Assembly (NCBI GenBank): GCA_964431385.1
Contig: CAYSJM010000002.1
Coordinates: 57,598-121,597 of the forward strand
DNA: 64,000 nt
DNA from: UTCHB3 sp964431385
Lineage (GTDB): Bacteria; Bacteroidota; Ignavibacteria; Ignavibacteriales; Ignavibacteriaceae
Direction of reading: 5' to 3'
This document shows, one piece after another, positions 7,051 to 15,720 of the stretch. The position numbers and the translations under genes were made by a program. Position 1 is the stretch's first letter. Every line of letters starts with the position of its first letter. The notes under the pieces are model-generated. The model saw nothing but the letters and a program-made list of their open reading frames with translations, made no database searches and was not told where the DNA came from.

Positions 7051-9560
7051 TGATGAGATTCCTCTTTTCGGGATTGAAATTTTCATTTTTCATATTTTTT
7101 ACAGTCTTGTGTATCCCGTCTGCTTACGCTCAGATAAATACTTCGTACTATAAAGTCCTTTCAGTTTCTGTAGAGGGAAATGTTACTGCAGACGCTAATA
7201 CAATTATTGAATATTCCGGACTGAAAAAAATTAAGGATACCGGAAGAGAAATACAGATTCCGGGTGATGAAACCATTAGTGCCGTGAAAAATTTGTGGGA
7301 TTTAAGAATATTCTCTGATATTCAATTAATTATCGAAAAATATTTTGAAAATGGAGTCTTTCTTAAAATAAAAGTTTCTGAGTATCCAAGATTTGAACAG
7401 CTGGTGCTTCAGGGGAATTCTGAACTCAGCAAATCTGAGTTGGAAGAAATGATTTCCCTGGTTCGCGGGCAGATTCTTAAACCACAAGAATTGATTAGAA
7501 TAAAAAACAAAATCGTTGATGCATACACTAAAGAAGGCTACCTGAACACCAAGGTAGATGTAATTTATTACGATTTCCTTTCTATCGACTCCCTTTCGAA
7601 CAAACTTACTGTAACCTGGCGAAATCAAAAAGATTTCTCTGATGAAATTACCACAACCTATGATGATCTACAAGGTGTAAACCGAAACCTCTCCGATAAG
7701 ATAAAAGTTAGAAAATTAGTCAAATTTAAAATCGAGGAAAACAGCAGACTAAGCGTAAGAAAGATTCACTTCACAGGAAACAGCTTTTATTCTGAAGATG
7801 ATCTAAAAAGTGAACTTGAAGAACTTTCTGAAAAGACCTGGTGGAAATTCTGGAGCAGTGCAAGATACGAACCTGAAAAGGTGAAAAAAGATAAAGAAAC
7901 ACTTTTGAAGTTTTTGAATAAGAACGGTTTCAGGGATGCTGAAATTCTTTCTGATTCGCTGGTTTATACTGATGACAAATCGATGGTTGATGTTTACTTC
8001 AACATTCTCGAGGGATCCCGGTATAAATTAAGAAATATCGTTTGGGAAGGGAACACAGTTTACAATTCCGAAGTATTAAATGAGAGATTAGGATTTAAAT
8101 CGGGAGATATCTACGATTTAATCTCGTTTAATCAAAATTTAAGGGGCAATGAGAAGCAAAATGATGTAGCTTCATTATACCTTGATAATGGTTATTTAAC
8201 CTTTACAGTGAATGCCGTAGAGAAGAAAGTTTCAAAAGATTCACTCGATGTTTTCATCTCAGTGAATGAAAATAATCAGTTTAAGATTGGAAAAGTTTCT
8301 ATAAAAGGAAACGACAAGACAAAGGAAAAAGTAATCCGACGGGAATTATATACTGTCCCAAGTGACTTTTTCAATAAAGCTGCTATGATCAGAAGTTTAC
8401 AGCAGCTCGCTAACTTGCAATATTTTAATGTTGAGAAATTGTATAAAGAGGGTGTTGACTATAACCTCGAAAACGACAGCACAGTGAATGTCGCGTTCAT
8501 TGTTGAAGAAAAGTCAAGCGATTATTTAAATGCATCCATTGGCTATAGTGGTTCATTTGGCTTTTCGGGAGCGATTGGCGTAACACTGAATAATTTTTCG
8601 ATTGCTGAACCGTTTCAATTGGGTGCCGGACAGATTTTGAGCTTCAATTGGCAGTTTGGCGTTGGTAACCTGTACAGAACCTTCTCGTTTGGTTTTACAG
8701 AACCCTGGTTTATGAATTCTCCAACTCTTGTAGGATTTGATCTGTTTTCGACGAGACAGAGTTATATATATGATCTTTTCCAGGCTGGCGGGTCTGTAAA
8801 AGTTGGTCGACGCTTAAAATGGCCTGATGATTATTTTTATATTCAGGGCTTTTTCAGATATCAGAACAACAATGTTCTTAACGGTGGTGGATTTTATAGA
8901 GAAGGTGAATCAGAGCAATTTACTCTTGGTTTTACTTTGAACAGAAAAGATGTAGATAATCCAATTTTCCCTTCAAAGGGGTCGTCACTTACATGGTCAT
9001 CTGAAATTTCCGGTGGACCCTTTTTACCGGGAACTGTGGATTACTTCAAAATGACACTTACCACAGAATGGTATAAAAGATTGTTTAATTCCAATCGCTT
9101 TGCTCTCTATTTAAGCAGCGATATGGGTTATATCGAAGAACTTAAGAAGAATACTACTATCCAACCGTTTGAATTGTTTTACATGGGCGGTGCCGGTTTA
9201 GTAATTGCCACCACATCCCTAAGAGGTTATGACGACAGAACCGTTGGACCAAAACAAGCGAGTGGTGATGTAATTGGTGGCAGGATGTTCTTTAAATATA
9301 TTGCTGAGCTAAGGTTCGCGGTTTCACTCGATCCTATGCCGCTTTATATTTTAGCATTTGCAGAGGCAGGTAATGTTTTTGAAAATATCACGACTGCGGA
9401 TCCGTTTAAGCTACGGCGAAGTGCAGGTTTTGGAGCCAGAATCCTAATCAATCCTGTTGGTTTACTTGGATTTGATCTTGGATATGGCTTCGACCGAAGA
9501 GAGGTTGATGGTACTGATCCCAAATGGCAGTTCCACTTTCAATTCGGTAAAGGTTTTTAA
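7050..9560 (+). CDS. bamA: BamA, outer-membrane protein assembly factor
   Basis: An 836-aa Omp85 protein that inserts beta-barrels into the outer membrane. A signal peptide (to about residue 28, cleaved after AYA) precedes a row of POTRA domains up to about residue 480, with the typical repeats such as VSVEGNVTADANTI, IHFTGNSFYSEDDL, IVWEGNTVYNSEVL and VSIKGNDKTKEKVI. The C-terminal barrel follows and contains the L6 lid motif LRGYDDRTVGP. The final residue is Phe (FQFGKGF), the expected barrel-end signal. It overlaps uppS by one base (TAATG) and is followed by two OmpH/Skp chaperone genes, the usual partners in outer-membrane biogenesis. Confidence 0.95.
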   Translation: MMRFLFSGLKFSFFIFFTVLCIPSAYAQINTSYYKVLSVSVEGNVTADANTIIEYSGLKKIKDTGREIQIPGDETISAVKNLWDLRIFSDIQLIIEKYFENGVFLKIKVSEYPRFEQLVLQGNSELSKSELEEMISLVRGQILKPQELIRIKNKIVDAYTKEGYLNTKVDVIYYDFLSIDSLSNKLTVTWRNQKDFSDEITTTYDDLQGVNRNLSDKIKVRKLVKFKIEENSRLSVRKIHFTGNSFYSEDDLKSELEELSEKTWWKFWSSARYEPEKVKKDKETLLKFLNKNGFRDAEILSDSLVYTDDKSMVDVYFNILEGSRYKLRNIVWEGNTVYNSEVLNERLGFKSGDIYDLISFNQNLRGNEKQNDVASLYLDNGYLTFTVNAVEKKVSKDSLDVFISVNENNQFKIGKVSIKGNDKTKEKVIRRELYTVPSDFFNKAAMIRSLQQLANLQYFNVEKLYKEGVDYNLENDSTVNVAFIVEEKSSDYLNASIGYSGSFGFSGAIGVTLNNFSIAEPFQLGAGQILSFNWQFGVGNLYRTFSFGFTEPWFMNSPTLVGFDLFSTRQSYIYDLFQAGGSVKVGRRLKWPDDYFYIQGFFRYQNNNVLNGGGFYREGESEQFTLGFTLNRKDVDNPIFPSKGSSLTWSSEISGGPFLPGTVDYFKMTLTTEWYKRLFNSNRFALYLSSDMGYIEELKKNTTIQPFELFYMGGAGLVIATTSLRGYDDRTVGPKQASGDVIGGRMFFKYIAELRFAVSLDPMPLYILAFAEAGNVFENITTADPFKLRRSAGFGARILINPVGLLGFDLGYGFDRREVDGTDPKWQFHFQFGKGF

Positions 9561-9586
9561 TTTATTTATACAAAAAGGAAATAGAA

Positions 9587-10111
9587 GTGAAAAAACTAAT
9601 TGTTCTATCGCTGTTTTTAATTCTCGGTGCATCAGTTTATGCGCAGAATACACTTAAGGTTGCAATTGTTGATGCAGACCTTATCTTACAGCAATTACCT
9701 GAAGCAATAAAAGCAAATGGAGACCTTAAAGCTCTCGAGACAAAATTCAAAAGTGAACTCGATTCCATTGGTCAGGCTTTTGGAAAAGAAGTAGAAGCTT
9801 TTCAAAAAGAGTTTCAGAACAAACCAAATGATCCTAAAGCTAAAGAAAAACAGATTCAACTTGCAAATAAGCAGAAAAGCATTGAAGATCTTCAGGCAAA
9901 AAGAAGAGAAGATTTGTTGACAAAACAAGATGAATTATTAAAACCTATCTATGAAAAACTTTATGACAACATAGCCATTACCGCTAAAGAAGAGGGAATG
10001 CACTATGTACTTAACAAAAAATCAGGACAGGATCCAATCGTTTTATACGCAGATGTTCAGTTCGATCTTACCTATAAAGTTTTGGATAAGATTAGAAAAT
10101 CAGGTAAATAA
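9587..10111 (+). CDS. OmpH/Skp family periplasmic chaperone, copy 1
   Basis: A 174-aa secreted chaperone that in Skp holds unfolded outer-membrane proteins on their way to BamA. The signal peptide ends at SVYAQ (about residue 20). Then come a first beta strand (LKVAIVDADLILQQLPEA), a long charged coiled-coil of about 80 residues, and the returning strand GMHYVLNKKSG. The start is GTG at 9587, preceded by AAGGAAA. It lies 26 bp after bamA and 19 bp before a second, related copy. Two tandem OmpH genes after bamA are common in Bacteroidota; the two copies here clearly diverge in sequence. Confidence 0.9.
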   Translation: MKKLIVLSLFLILGASVYAQNTLKVAIVDADLILQQLPEAIKANGDLKALETKFKSELDSIGQAFGKEVEAFQKEFQNKPNDPKAKEKQIQLANKQKSIEDLQAKRREDLLTKQDELLKPIYEKLYDNIAITAKEEGMHYVLNKKSGQDPIVLYADVQFDLTYKVLDKIRKSGK

Positions 10112-10130
10112 TTTTAAAGAGTAAATAGCG

Positions 10131-10637
10131 ATGAAACTTAAGTTTATCATCCTTCTGATTGCACTTTCAACCACCGGTTTGTTCGCACAACTCAAGATTG
10201 GTTATGTTGACTCAGATGCAATTATGAAAAATCTTCCCGATGCTGAAGATGCAAGGCGGCAATTAGACGCATTGATAGTCGAATGGCAAAACGAGATTTC
10301 GAAGTTTGAATCTGATATCAGAACTAAAAAAGAGGATTTTGAGAAGAGGAAGTTGATTCTTACTGATCAAATGAAATCTGATATCGAAGCTGAAATAAAA
10401 CAGTTGGAAAAAGACCTTGAAGCTTACCGTACCAAAAAATTTGGTACCGGTGGTGAACTCTTCCTCAAACAGGATGAGGTTATGAAACCGGTTCAAAACA
10501 AGGTATTTAACGCTATTCAGCAGGTTGCAAAAGATGAAGATCTCGATTTTATACTCGACCGCAGCGGGGCAGTGATGATACTCTTTGCTAAAGAAAAATT
10601 CGATGTTACTTCAAAAGTTTTGGACAAGTTAAAATAA
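10131..10637 (+). CDS. OmpH/Skp family periplasmic chaperone, copy 2
   Basis: A 168-aa protein with the same build as the gene before it: signal peptide ending at GLFAQ, strand LKIGYVDSDAIMKNLPDAE, a long helical hairpin rich in Lys and Glu, and a C-terminal strand DLDFILDRSGAVMIL. It probably forms trimeric tentacle-like clamps around outer-membrane precursors, as Skp does. It overlaps the lpxD start by one base (TAATG), so translation of the two is coupled. It may share clients with copy 1 or have a separate one; the sequence does not say. Confidence 0.9.
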   Translation: MKLKFIILLIALSTTGLFAQLKIGYVDSDAIMKNLPDAEDARRQLDALIVEWQNEISKFESDIRTKKEDFEKRKLILTDQMKSDIEAEIKQLEKDLEAYRTKKFGTGGELFLKQDEVMKPVQNKVFNAIQQVAKDEDLDFILDRSGAVMILFAKEKFDVTSKVLDKLK

Positions 10638-11677
10638 TGTCAGTAAGCTTAAAAGAAATTGCCGGTTTTATCGGTGCCGAAATTATCGGTGACTCTTCAG
10701 TAACGATCGATACACTTCTTAATATTGAAAAAGCTGAGCCGGGAAGTTTAACTTTTCTCGGCTCTTCTTCTTATGAAAAGTTTTTCCACACCACAAAAGC
10801 TTCTGCAATTTTGGTGAAGAAAGACTTCCATCGTGACCGTGATGATCTGGTTTATCTCCTTGTAGATGAGCCGTACAAAGCCTTCCTTTTCATTCTGCAA
10901 AAGTTTTTTGTAAGCGGTCCCGACCTTCATGGAATTGATCCTTCAGCATCTATCGATGTGACTTCCAGAGTTGGTGAAAATGCTGCAATTGGAAAAAATG
11001 TCGTAATCGGGAAAGACTGTGTAATTGGTAATGATGTTTTTATTTACCATAACACGGTTATATTAGAGAATTGTGTGATTGGTGATGGTGCCCTTATCTA
11101 TCCCAATGTCTCCATAAGAGAAAACACTAAGATTGGTAAAAATGTGATCATCCACAGCGGTGCTACAATTGGAGCTGACGGCTTTGGATTTATCAAAGGA
11201 CCTGATGGCAATTACATTAAAATACCCCAGATTGGTAATGTTGTAATAGAAGATTTTGTTGAGATTGGTGCCAATTCATGTATTGACAGAGCAGCCTTGG
11301 GTAGCACAGTAATAAAAAGTTATTCCAAAGTTGACAATCTTGTTCAAATTGGTCATAATGTTGAGATTGGTGAAAATACTGCAATATCGGCCCTCACAGG
11401 CGTTTCAGGAAGCACTAAGGTTGGTAAAGATGTCATTCTTGCCGGACAGGTTGGTCTCGTTGATCACATCGAGATAGGAGATGGAATTATCATTGGTGCC
11501 CAGTCAGGAGTCTCAAGAAACCTGACTGAAAAAGGAATTTACCTCGGTAGCCCTGTGAAAAAAATAAATCAGTTCAAGAGGCTTGAAGTGCATATCCGGA
11601 ACCTTGAAGGACTGAACGAAACTGTTAGACAACTCAAAAATGAGTTGGAAGAATTAAAAAAGAATTCAAACGGATAA
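10637..11677 (+). CDS. lpxD: UDP-3-O-acylglucosamine N-acyltransferase
   Basis: Third step of lipid A synthesis: adds the N-linked hydroxyacyl chain to UDP-3-O-acylglucosamine. The 346-aa protein has the N-terminal uridine-binding domain (to about residue 100), a left-handed beta-helix of hexapeptide repeats (many IGxNVxIG units) and a C-terminal helix. HSGATIGADGFGF and VQIGHNVEIG hold the conserved His residues. Its presence shows that the organism makes lipopolysaccharide. It is the last gene of the envelope operon and ends 3 bp from the convergent truA gene, leaving no room for a separate terminator. Confidence 0.95.
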   Translation: MSVSLKEIAGFIGAEIIGDSSVTIDTLLNIEKAEPGSLTFLGSSSYEKFFHTTKASAILVKKDFHRDRDDLVYLLVDEPYKAFLFILQKFFVSGPDLHGIDPSASIDVTSRVGENAAIGKNVVIGKDCVIGNDVFIYHNTVILENCVIGDGALIYPNVSIRENTKIGKNVIIHSGATIGADGFGFIKGPDGNYIKIPQIGNVVIEDFVEIGANSCIDRAALGSTVIKSYSKVDNLVQIGHNVEIGENTAISALTGVSGSTKVGKDVILAGQVGLVDHIEIGDGIIIGAQSGVSRNLTEKGIYLGSPVKKINQFKRLEVHIRNLEGLNETVRQLKNELEELKKNSNG

Positions 11678-11680
11678 AGC

Positions 11681-12463
11681 TTAAACTTTAAATAACGGCT
11701 TTATTTCCGGCAGAATCTCTTTATCCTCATACTGTATATGTTCAAGAAACAGACCACTCGGGGGTGCTGTAAAATTTGAAGGGTAGTCATGCTTCTCATC
11801 CAAAAGCTGTTTTACATCCTCCGGCTTTATTTTACCTCTTCCAACTTCAACAAGAACTCCGACTATTCTGCGAACCATTTTCCATAAAAAATGTGATGCT
11901 GTAATTCTGAAAAGAATCATAGACCCTGTGTCAACCAACTCTGTAGAATAGACCATCACCTTGCTCGATTTGGCATCACCACCCGCTTTTAAATCGCCAA
12001 ATGAGACAAAATCATGCATCCCTGTTAATTCTTTTGCCGCAAGTCTCATCGCTTTTGAATCGAGTTTATCTTTTATCCACCACACATAGTTTTTTCCAAA
12101 TGCAGTTCTTCTCGTTGAAATATGATAGATGTAGGTCCGTTTTTTAGCGTTATGTCTTGCGTGGAAACGATCGTTCGCTTTTTCGATTCGAAGTATATTT
12201 ATATCGTGGGGTAACAGATCATTAATCTTTAATTTTAATACATCAGGAGGAATTTCAGTTGGTGCAAATAGTGAAGCTATTTGAGAAGCTGCGTGCACTC
12301 CGGCGTCAGTTCTTCCGGCACCCTGTAAATCAATATCATCAGTACCAAAAATCTGTTTTAATACTTGAATAAGCGTTCCTTGAACAGTTCTTGCGTTCTT
12401 TTGAGCCTGCCAGCCACTGTAACGCGTTCCTTCGTACTCAAGATTGATTTTGTATGTTGGCAT
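11681..12463 (-). CDS. truA: tRNA pseudouridine(38-40) synthase
   Basis: Isomerises uridines 38-40 of the anticodon stem-loop in many tRNAs. The 260-aa protein contains GAGRTDAGVHA with the catalytic Asp, the N-terminal YEGTRYSGWQAQ and the C-terminal FLWKMVRRIVG, all in the family order. It is the last gene of the minus-strand group queE-queD-truA (3-bp gaps), so three tRNA- or deazapurine-related genes are cotranscribed. Confidence 0.95.
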   Translation of the reverse strand: MPTYKINLEYEGTRYSGWQAQKNARTVQGTLIQVLKQIFGTDDIDLQGAGRTDAGVHAASQIASLFAPTEIPPDVLKLKINDLLPHDINILRIEKANDRFHARHNAKKRTYIYHISTRRTAFGKNYVWWIKDKLDSKAMRLAAKELTGMHDFVSFGDLKAGGDAKSSKVMVYSTELVDTGSMILFRITASHFLWKMVRRIVGVLVEVGRGKIKPEDVKQLLDEKHDYPSNFTAPPSGLFLEHIQYEDKEILPEIKPLFKV

Positions 12464-12466
12464 CGG

Positions 12467-12886
12467 TTAGCTCCCTATAGTCCTTGTATCGCGTGCATAA
12501 GCGTCTTGTGTTTCATACACAGTCGCTGTAATTGCATGGATGTTGTTGGGTAAAATGTTTGATGAAATTCGATCGAGAAGATACTTTGTTATATTTTCAA
12601 CTGATGAGTGAAAGTCAACATTTACCCTTTTGGTTGAGAAGTTGTTTAATAGCTTAATTAGATCCGGATCCAATGAGGAGACCATAAAAGCATGATCGAG
12701 CTCTTCGATTATAGGGTTAACAATTCTTTTTAGGTCGTAAAAATCGATAACAAGTCCGTTTTTATCGAGATCACCTTCAACTTCAAGGAACATTCGATAG
12801 GAATGACCATGGAGATTTACACACTTGCCCTGGTGAAAGGGGAGTCTGTGCCCCATTTCCCAGTGAAAACTTTTTGATACTTTCAT
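12467..12886 (-). CDS. queD: 6-carboxy-tetrahydropterin synthase QueD
   Basis: Converts dihydroneopterin triphosphate to 6-carboxytetrahydropterin in 7-deazaguanine (queuosine) synthesis. The 139-aa protein has the zinc-binding His residues (HWEMGHRL and HGHSYR), the catalytic Cys in GKCVNLHGH and the late Glu in VYETQDAYA. The adjacent queE gene, which makes the next intermediate, supports the QueD call over a biopterin role. The C-terminus (RDTRTIGS) is slightly unusual but short. Confidence 0.9.
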   Translation of the reverse strand: MKVSKSFHWEMGHRLPFHQGKCVNLHGHSYRMFLEVEGDLDKNGLVIDFYDLKRIVNPIIEELDHAFMVSSLDPDLIKLLNNFSTKRVNVDFHSSVENITKYLLDRISSNILPNNIHAITATVYETQDAYARDTRTIGS

Positions 12887-12889
12887 ATA

Positions 12890-13528
12890 CTAAACTCCTT
12901 TTTTCTTTGGATCCCAAATAAACTTGTGCATTTGCAACTGAAACCTGACCTTTAGTGAATCTTCTATAATCCAGTTAACAAGCTCCACCGGTTTTAAACT
13001 TTCAAACACCACCGAAAAGAGAATTTCACATCTACCTTGCAATTGATATTTTTCGATAATTTCTTTCGACCATTCATAATCCTCCCGGCTACCAATAACA
13101 AACTTTAGCTCATCTATGGGTTTTATAAACTGAAGATTTTCATATCTATTCTTCTTCATCATTTTGCTTGATGGACACTTGAGATCCATTATCACATGAA
13201 CCCTTTGGTCGATATTCTCGATTGGCAGGCTGCCACCTGTTTCAATCAGTACTTTATACCCGGAGTCACAGAGGATTTGCATAAGTGGCAGCACTTCTTT
13301 TTGGATAAGAGGCTCACCACCGGTAATTTCTACAACGTCACAGTCATATTTTTTAATCTCGGTCAGGATATCTTCCATACTCATATCCTTTCCCTCATAA
13401 AACGCATATTCAGTATCACAATAGGTGCATCTCAAGTTGCAGTAGGTAAGCCGTACAAAGACACACGGGAGCCCGGCGTGGGTGCTTTCACCCTGGACTG
13501 AAAAATAAATTTCATTAATTTTTAACAT
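12890..13528 (-). CDS. queE: 7-carboxy-7-deazaguanine synthase, radical SAM
   Basis: Ring-contracting radical-SAM enzyme that turns carboxytetrahydropterin into 7-carboxy-7-deazaguanine. The iron-sulfur cluster motif is TYCNLRCTYCDTEYA, and EITGGEPL supports SAM binding. ATG at 13528 is chosen as start because AGGATAAA precedes it at ideal spacing and the protein then begins MLKINEIYFSVQGES as usual; a TTG six codons upstream is less likely. Length is then 212 aa. A queC gene is not in this window. Confidence 0.93.
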   Translation of the reverse strand: MLKINEIYFSVQGESTHAGLPCVFVRLTYCNLRCTYCDTEYAFYEGKDMSMEDILTEIKKYDCDVVEITGGEPLIQKEVLPLMQILCDSGYKVLIETGGSLPIENIDQRVHVIMDLKCPSSKMMKKNRYENLQFIKPIDELKFVIGSREDYEWSKEIIEKYQLQGRCEILFSVVFESLKPVELVNWIIEDSLKVRFQLQMHKFIWDPKKKGV

Positions 13529-13558
13529 TTTATCCTGTATTGTCAATCGTTTTTCGTG

Positions 13559-14701
13559 TTAATTATTCTTGCTAAACATCTTCATCAAAAAATTTGGTAT
13601 TCTCTTTGCCCATGCACTCTCGTTGTGTTCAGCTTCGACATCGAAAAAAGTAATAAAATCAACTCCTGACATGTAGCCGAGTTCTTCAAGCGTCGCGATC
13701 ATTTCATCGATACCGGGTTGAAGTTTTGCTTCGAGACCTTTTCCGCCATTATCGATGTATAATTTAAAGTTTCTTTTGGGTGTGGCTGTACTTTTTACAA
13801 TTTTAACATAATCATAAACATCAATTTTAAGAGCGGGCGAGAAGCTTCCTGCTCTTGAGAAGATATCATTTCGTTCCCAGAGCAGCATAAAAGAGATTAG
13901 TCCACCCATTGATGAACCGGCCGTGGAAGTAAATTCTCTCTCCGGTTTTGTTCGATATTTAGCATCAATAAGCGGTTTCACATTCTTTACAACAAAATTC
14001 ATATACTCTTCACCAAGAGGGGAGTGAGAATACTCCAATCGCCTGTTGATACTGTTGTAAATACCAACGACAATCATTTTTTCAACTTTACCTTGGCGGG
14101 TAAGTGAGTCTAAAGCTTCATCTACCTGCCAATCGATTCCAAAACCGACCGTTGCTGGATCAAAAATATTCTGCCCGTCGTGCATATATAATACAGGATA
14201 GCGTTCGGAGGAAGATTCGTAACCCTCAGGAAGAAGGATAATTATATCTCTTGGTAAAATGTTCCCTTCGCCGATTCCTTTGATATACTCAACTTTTCCG
14301 GTGATTTGCCCTTTAAATGAAGTGGTGCCTCCGTTTTTGCTCCAACAGCAAATTTTGTACTCTAAAACGGTATCCCTGACTATATCGACAAAAGTATTCC
14401 CCGGGACAGTTCCGTCAGAATTGGCAGCTTCCTGACTCCAACTCCCCTTGGTAAATTTAAATTCCAACTGAGCAGCTTTTGGCATAGTGAAGGAAAATAC
14501 CCAACTTCCATCAGATTCCTTCGTAAATTTTTTATTACCCGGATTCCAGTTACCTATTGCTTGCATATTTCCGGCAATATAAACAGATTCACTATTCTCG
14601 ACTCCCTCAGCCTTCACAATAATTTTTACATTAATCGGTTGGGCTAAAGTTAGAGAAAAAAGGACGATAGATAATAAGAGGGAATTTTTTAGGTTGTTCA
14701 T
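13559..14701 (-). CDS. Secreted esterase with N-terminal starch-binding-like domain
   Basis: A 380-aa protein with a signal peptide (cleaved after about residue 20, LTLAQ). Residues about 22-125 form a CBM20/CBM48-like beta-sandwich (SVYIAGNMQAIGNWNPGNKKF and later KFTKGSW). An alpha/beta-hydrolase of the esterase D / Fes type follows: LLPEGYESSSERYPVLYMHDGQN, a nucleophile elbow GSSMGG, and a C-terminal His in EAEHNESAW. Such enzymes hydrolyse esters such as acylated sugars or siderophore-type compounds; the substrate cannot be read here. It overlaps the lipoprotein gene upstream by 4 bp (ATGA), so the two are coupled. Confidence 0.82.
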   Translation of the reverse strand: MNNLKNSLLLSIVLFSLTLAQPINVKIIVKAEGVENSESVYIAGNMQAIGNWNPGNKKFTKESDGSWVFSFTMPKAAQLEFKFTKGSWSQEAANSDGTVPGNTFVDIVRDTVLEYKICCWSKNGGTTSFKGQITGKVEYIKGIGEGNILPRDIIILLPEGYESSSERYPVLYMHDGQNIFDPATVGFGIDWQVDEALDSLTRQGKVEKMIVVGIYNSINRRLEYSHSPLGEEYMNFVVKNVKPLIDAKYRTKPEREFTSTAGSSMGGLISFMLLWERNDIFSRAGSFSPALKIDVYDYVKIVKSTATPKRNFKLYIDNGGKGLEAKLQPGIDEMIATLEELGYMSGVDFITFFDVEAEHNESAWAKRIPNFLMKMFSKNN

Positions 14702-15120
14702 TTTTTGTCCCAGTTTATTAATTGGGTCTTTTCAGATGCAAAAATTATTTTAGTTAATGTTCGATGGGATATTAGCGAATCATTTACCGATGTCAATTTG
14801 TAATGGTCTGTCATGCTGACTATGGTTTCACTCCCAAAATCAATATTATTTTTAACAAAAAGCTTCATTGTTGTAACTGCAGAAAATCGAAGCTCATTGT
14901 TTTTAGAAAAAAGAACCACTACACTATCCTCAGACTTTATTCTGTCTCCCATCACTATAAGCTCAACTGAATCTCTTTTTCCGGATGTAAAAAGCTGCAC
15001 TTCCGAAGAATCTATCACAACTCCAAAATCCATATCAGGGAATACCAATCGCGGCGATTCACAGGAGGGGAAAAACAAAAGTAGTATCAGTGACAACGAT
15101 TTGAGTAAAAATTTTTTCAT
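14698..15120 (-). CDS. Small lipoprotein of unknown function
   Basis: A 140-aa protein starting MKKFLLKSLSLILLLFFPSC, a signal peptide with a lipobox-like end and a Cys for lipidation. The mature part is strand-rich (DFGVVIDSSEVQLFTSG and similar) with no motif I recognise. ATG at 15120 is preferred to an in-frame TTG four codons upstream because it gives a clean signal peptide. A CAAATATA (TATATTTG on the minus strand) at 15130-15137 is a perfect Bacteroidota -7 element only 9 bp from this ATG, which would give a nearly leaderless transcript. It is coupled to the esterase gene by a 4-bp overlap. Confidence 0.7.
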   Translation of the reverse strand: MKKFLLKSLSLILLLFFPSCESPRLVFPDMDFGVVIDSSEVQLFTSGKRDSVELIVMGDRIKSEDSVVVLFSKNNELRFSAVTTMKLFVKNNIDFGSETIVSMTDHYKLTSVNDSLISHRTLTKIIFASEKTQLINWDKK

Positions 15121-15137
15121 TTTCGAGTCCAAATATA

Positions 15138-15436
15138 CGGAGATAAAAACAACGGTTAAAATAATTACTCGGCGACAGGGTAGTGCAACTCTATATAAAT
15201 TAAAATGTTATGTTTCGGTATTGAAATTTCAGATGTGGAAGGCAAAAACTTTAGCATCAATAATATTTAAGTTATGGATCCACCTGAAAATTTAGTGGCA
15301 GGAGAGTCATGGAAAATATGCGTTGTTCTTTCCCGGACTGTTTTTTTGATCTCAAAATTAGCCCTTTTCATTATTGCGAATATTTATTCCTATAGACCAA
15401 AAGTTACTTAAATTTGCAATTTGAGCAGTTTAACTT
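15138..15436. other. Intergenic region with no clear gene
   Basis: About 300 bp of AT-rich sequence between the lipoprotein gene and the tRNA-His promoter. One 28-codon frame (15309-15395, +) has an AGGAGA in front of its ATG and contains Cys and His residues, but it has no homology I can name and is not called as a gene. I see no RNA, repeat or mobile element. Confidence 0.5.
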
Positions 15437-15467
15437 TTTGAAATTAACGATAAAATTGGTATATTTG
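15437..15467 (+). promoter_or_regulatory. Promoter of tRNA-His
   Basis: TTTG at 15437-15440, a 19-bp spacer and TATATTTG at 15460-15467, matching the Bacteroidota consensus. It lies 13 bp before the tRNA 5' end. The same TATATTTG octamer precedes tRNA-Gly and tRNA-Leu. Confidence 0.75.
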
Positions 15468-15480
15468 CAGACTAAATTCT

Positions 15481-15554
15481 GCCGTTGTAGCTCAGTTGGT
15501 TAGAGCGTCTGACTGTGGCTCAGAAGGCCATAGGTTCGAATCCTATCAACGGTA
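15481..15554 (+). tRNA. tRNA-His (GTG), lacking encoded G-1, with U72 and A73
   Basis: A complete cloverleaf. Acceptor GCCGTTG pairs with CAACGGT (G1 against U72). The D stem is GCTC/GAGC, the anticodon stem TCTGA/TCAGA, and the loop CTGTGGC has anticodon GTG. The T stem is ATAGG/CCTAT with TTCGAAT. The base before position 1 is T, not G, and position 73 is A. Canonical bacterial tRNA-His has G-1 opposite C73. This one has the features reported for the Caulobacter-type tRNA-His (no G-1, U72, A73). CCA is not encoded. Its own promoter and terminator make it a single-gene unit, 5 kb from hisS. Confidence 0.95.
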
Positions 15555-15557
15555 CTT

Positions 15558-15592
15558 AAAGCCTTGTTTTGGCTCAAAACAAGGCTTTTTTT
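15558..15592 (+). terminator. Rho-independent terminator after tRNA-His
   Basis: Stem AAAGCCTTGTTTT / AAAACAAGGCTTT with a 5-base loop (GGCTC), followed by a T run. Confidence 0.9.
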
Positions 15593-15720
15593 ATTTCCCC
15601 TTCCTCAATTTTGCCGAATAATTATTTTTTTAATTGACACGGCATCACTTTTAGGCTCAAAACCAGTTTGATTCTTTTTATTTTTTGATTGATCATTTAA
15701 ACAATTATTCAGAGATCAAA

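Noticed and set aside
13529..13546. TTG start for queE at 13546
   Set aside because: ATG at 13528 has an ideal RBS and gives the family N-terminus.
14813..15295. 160-codon plus-strand frame opposite the lipoprotein gene
   Set aside because: Antisense to a well-supported signal-peptide gene; no RBS and no recognisable product.
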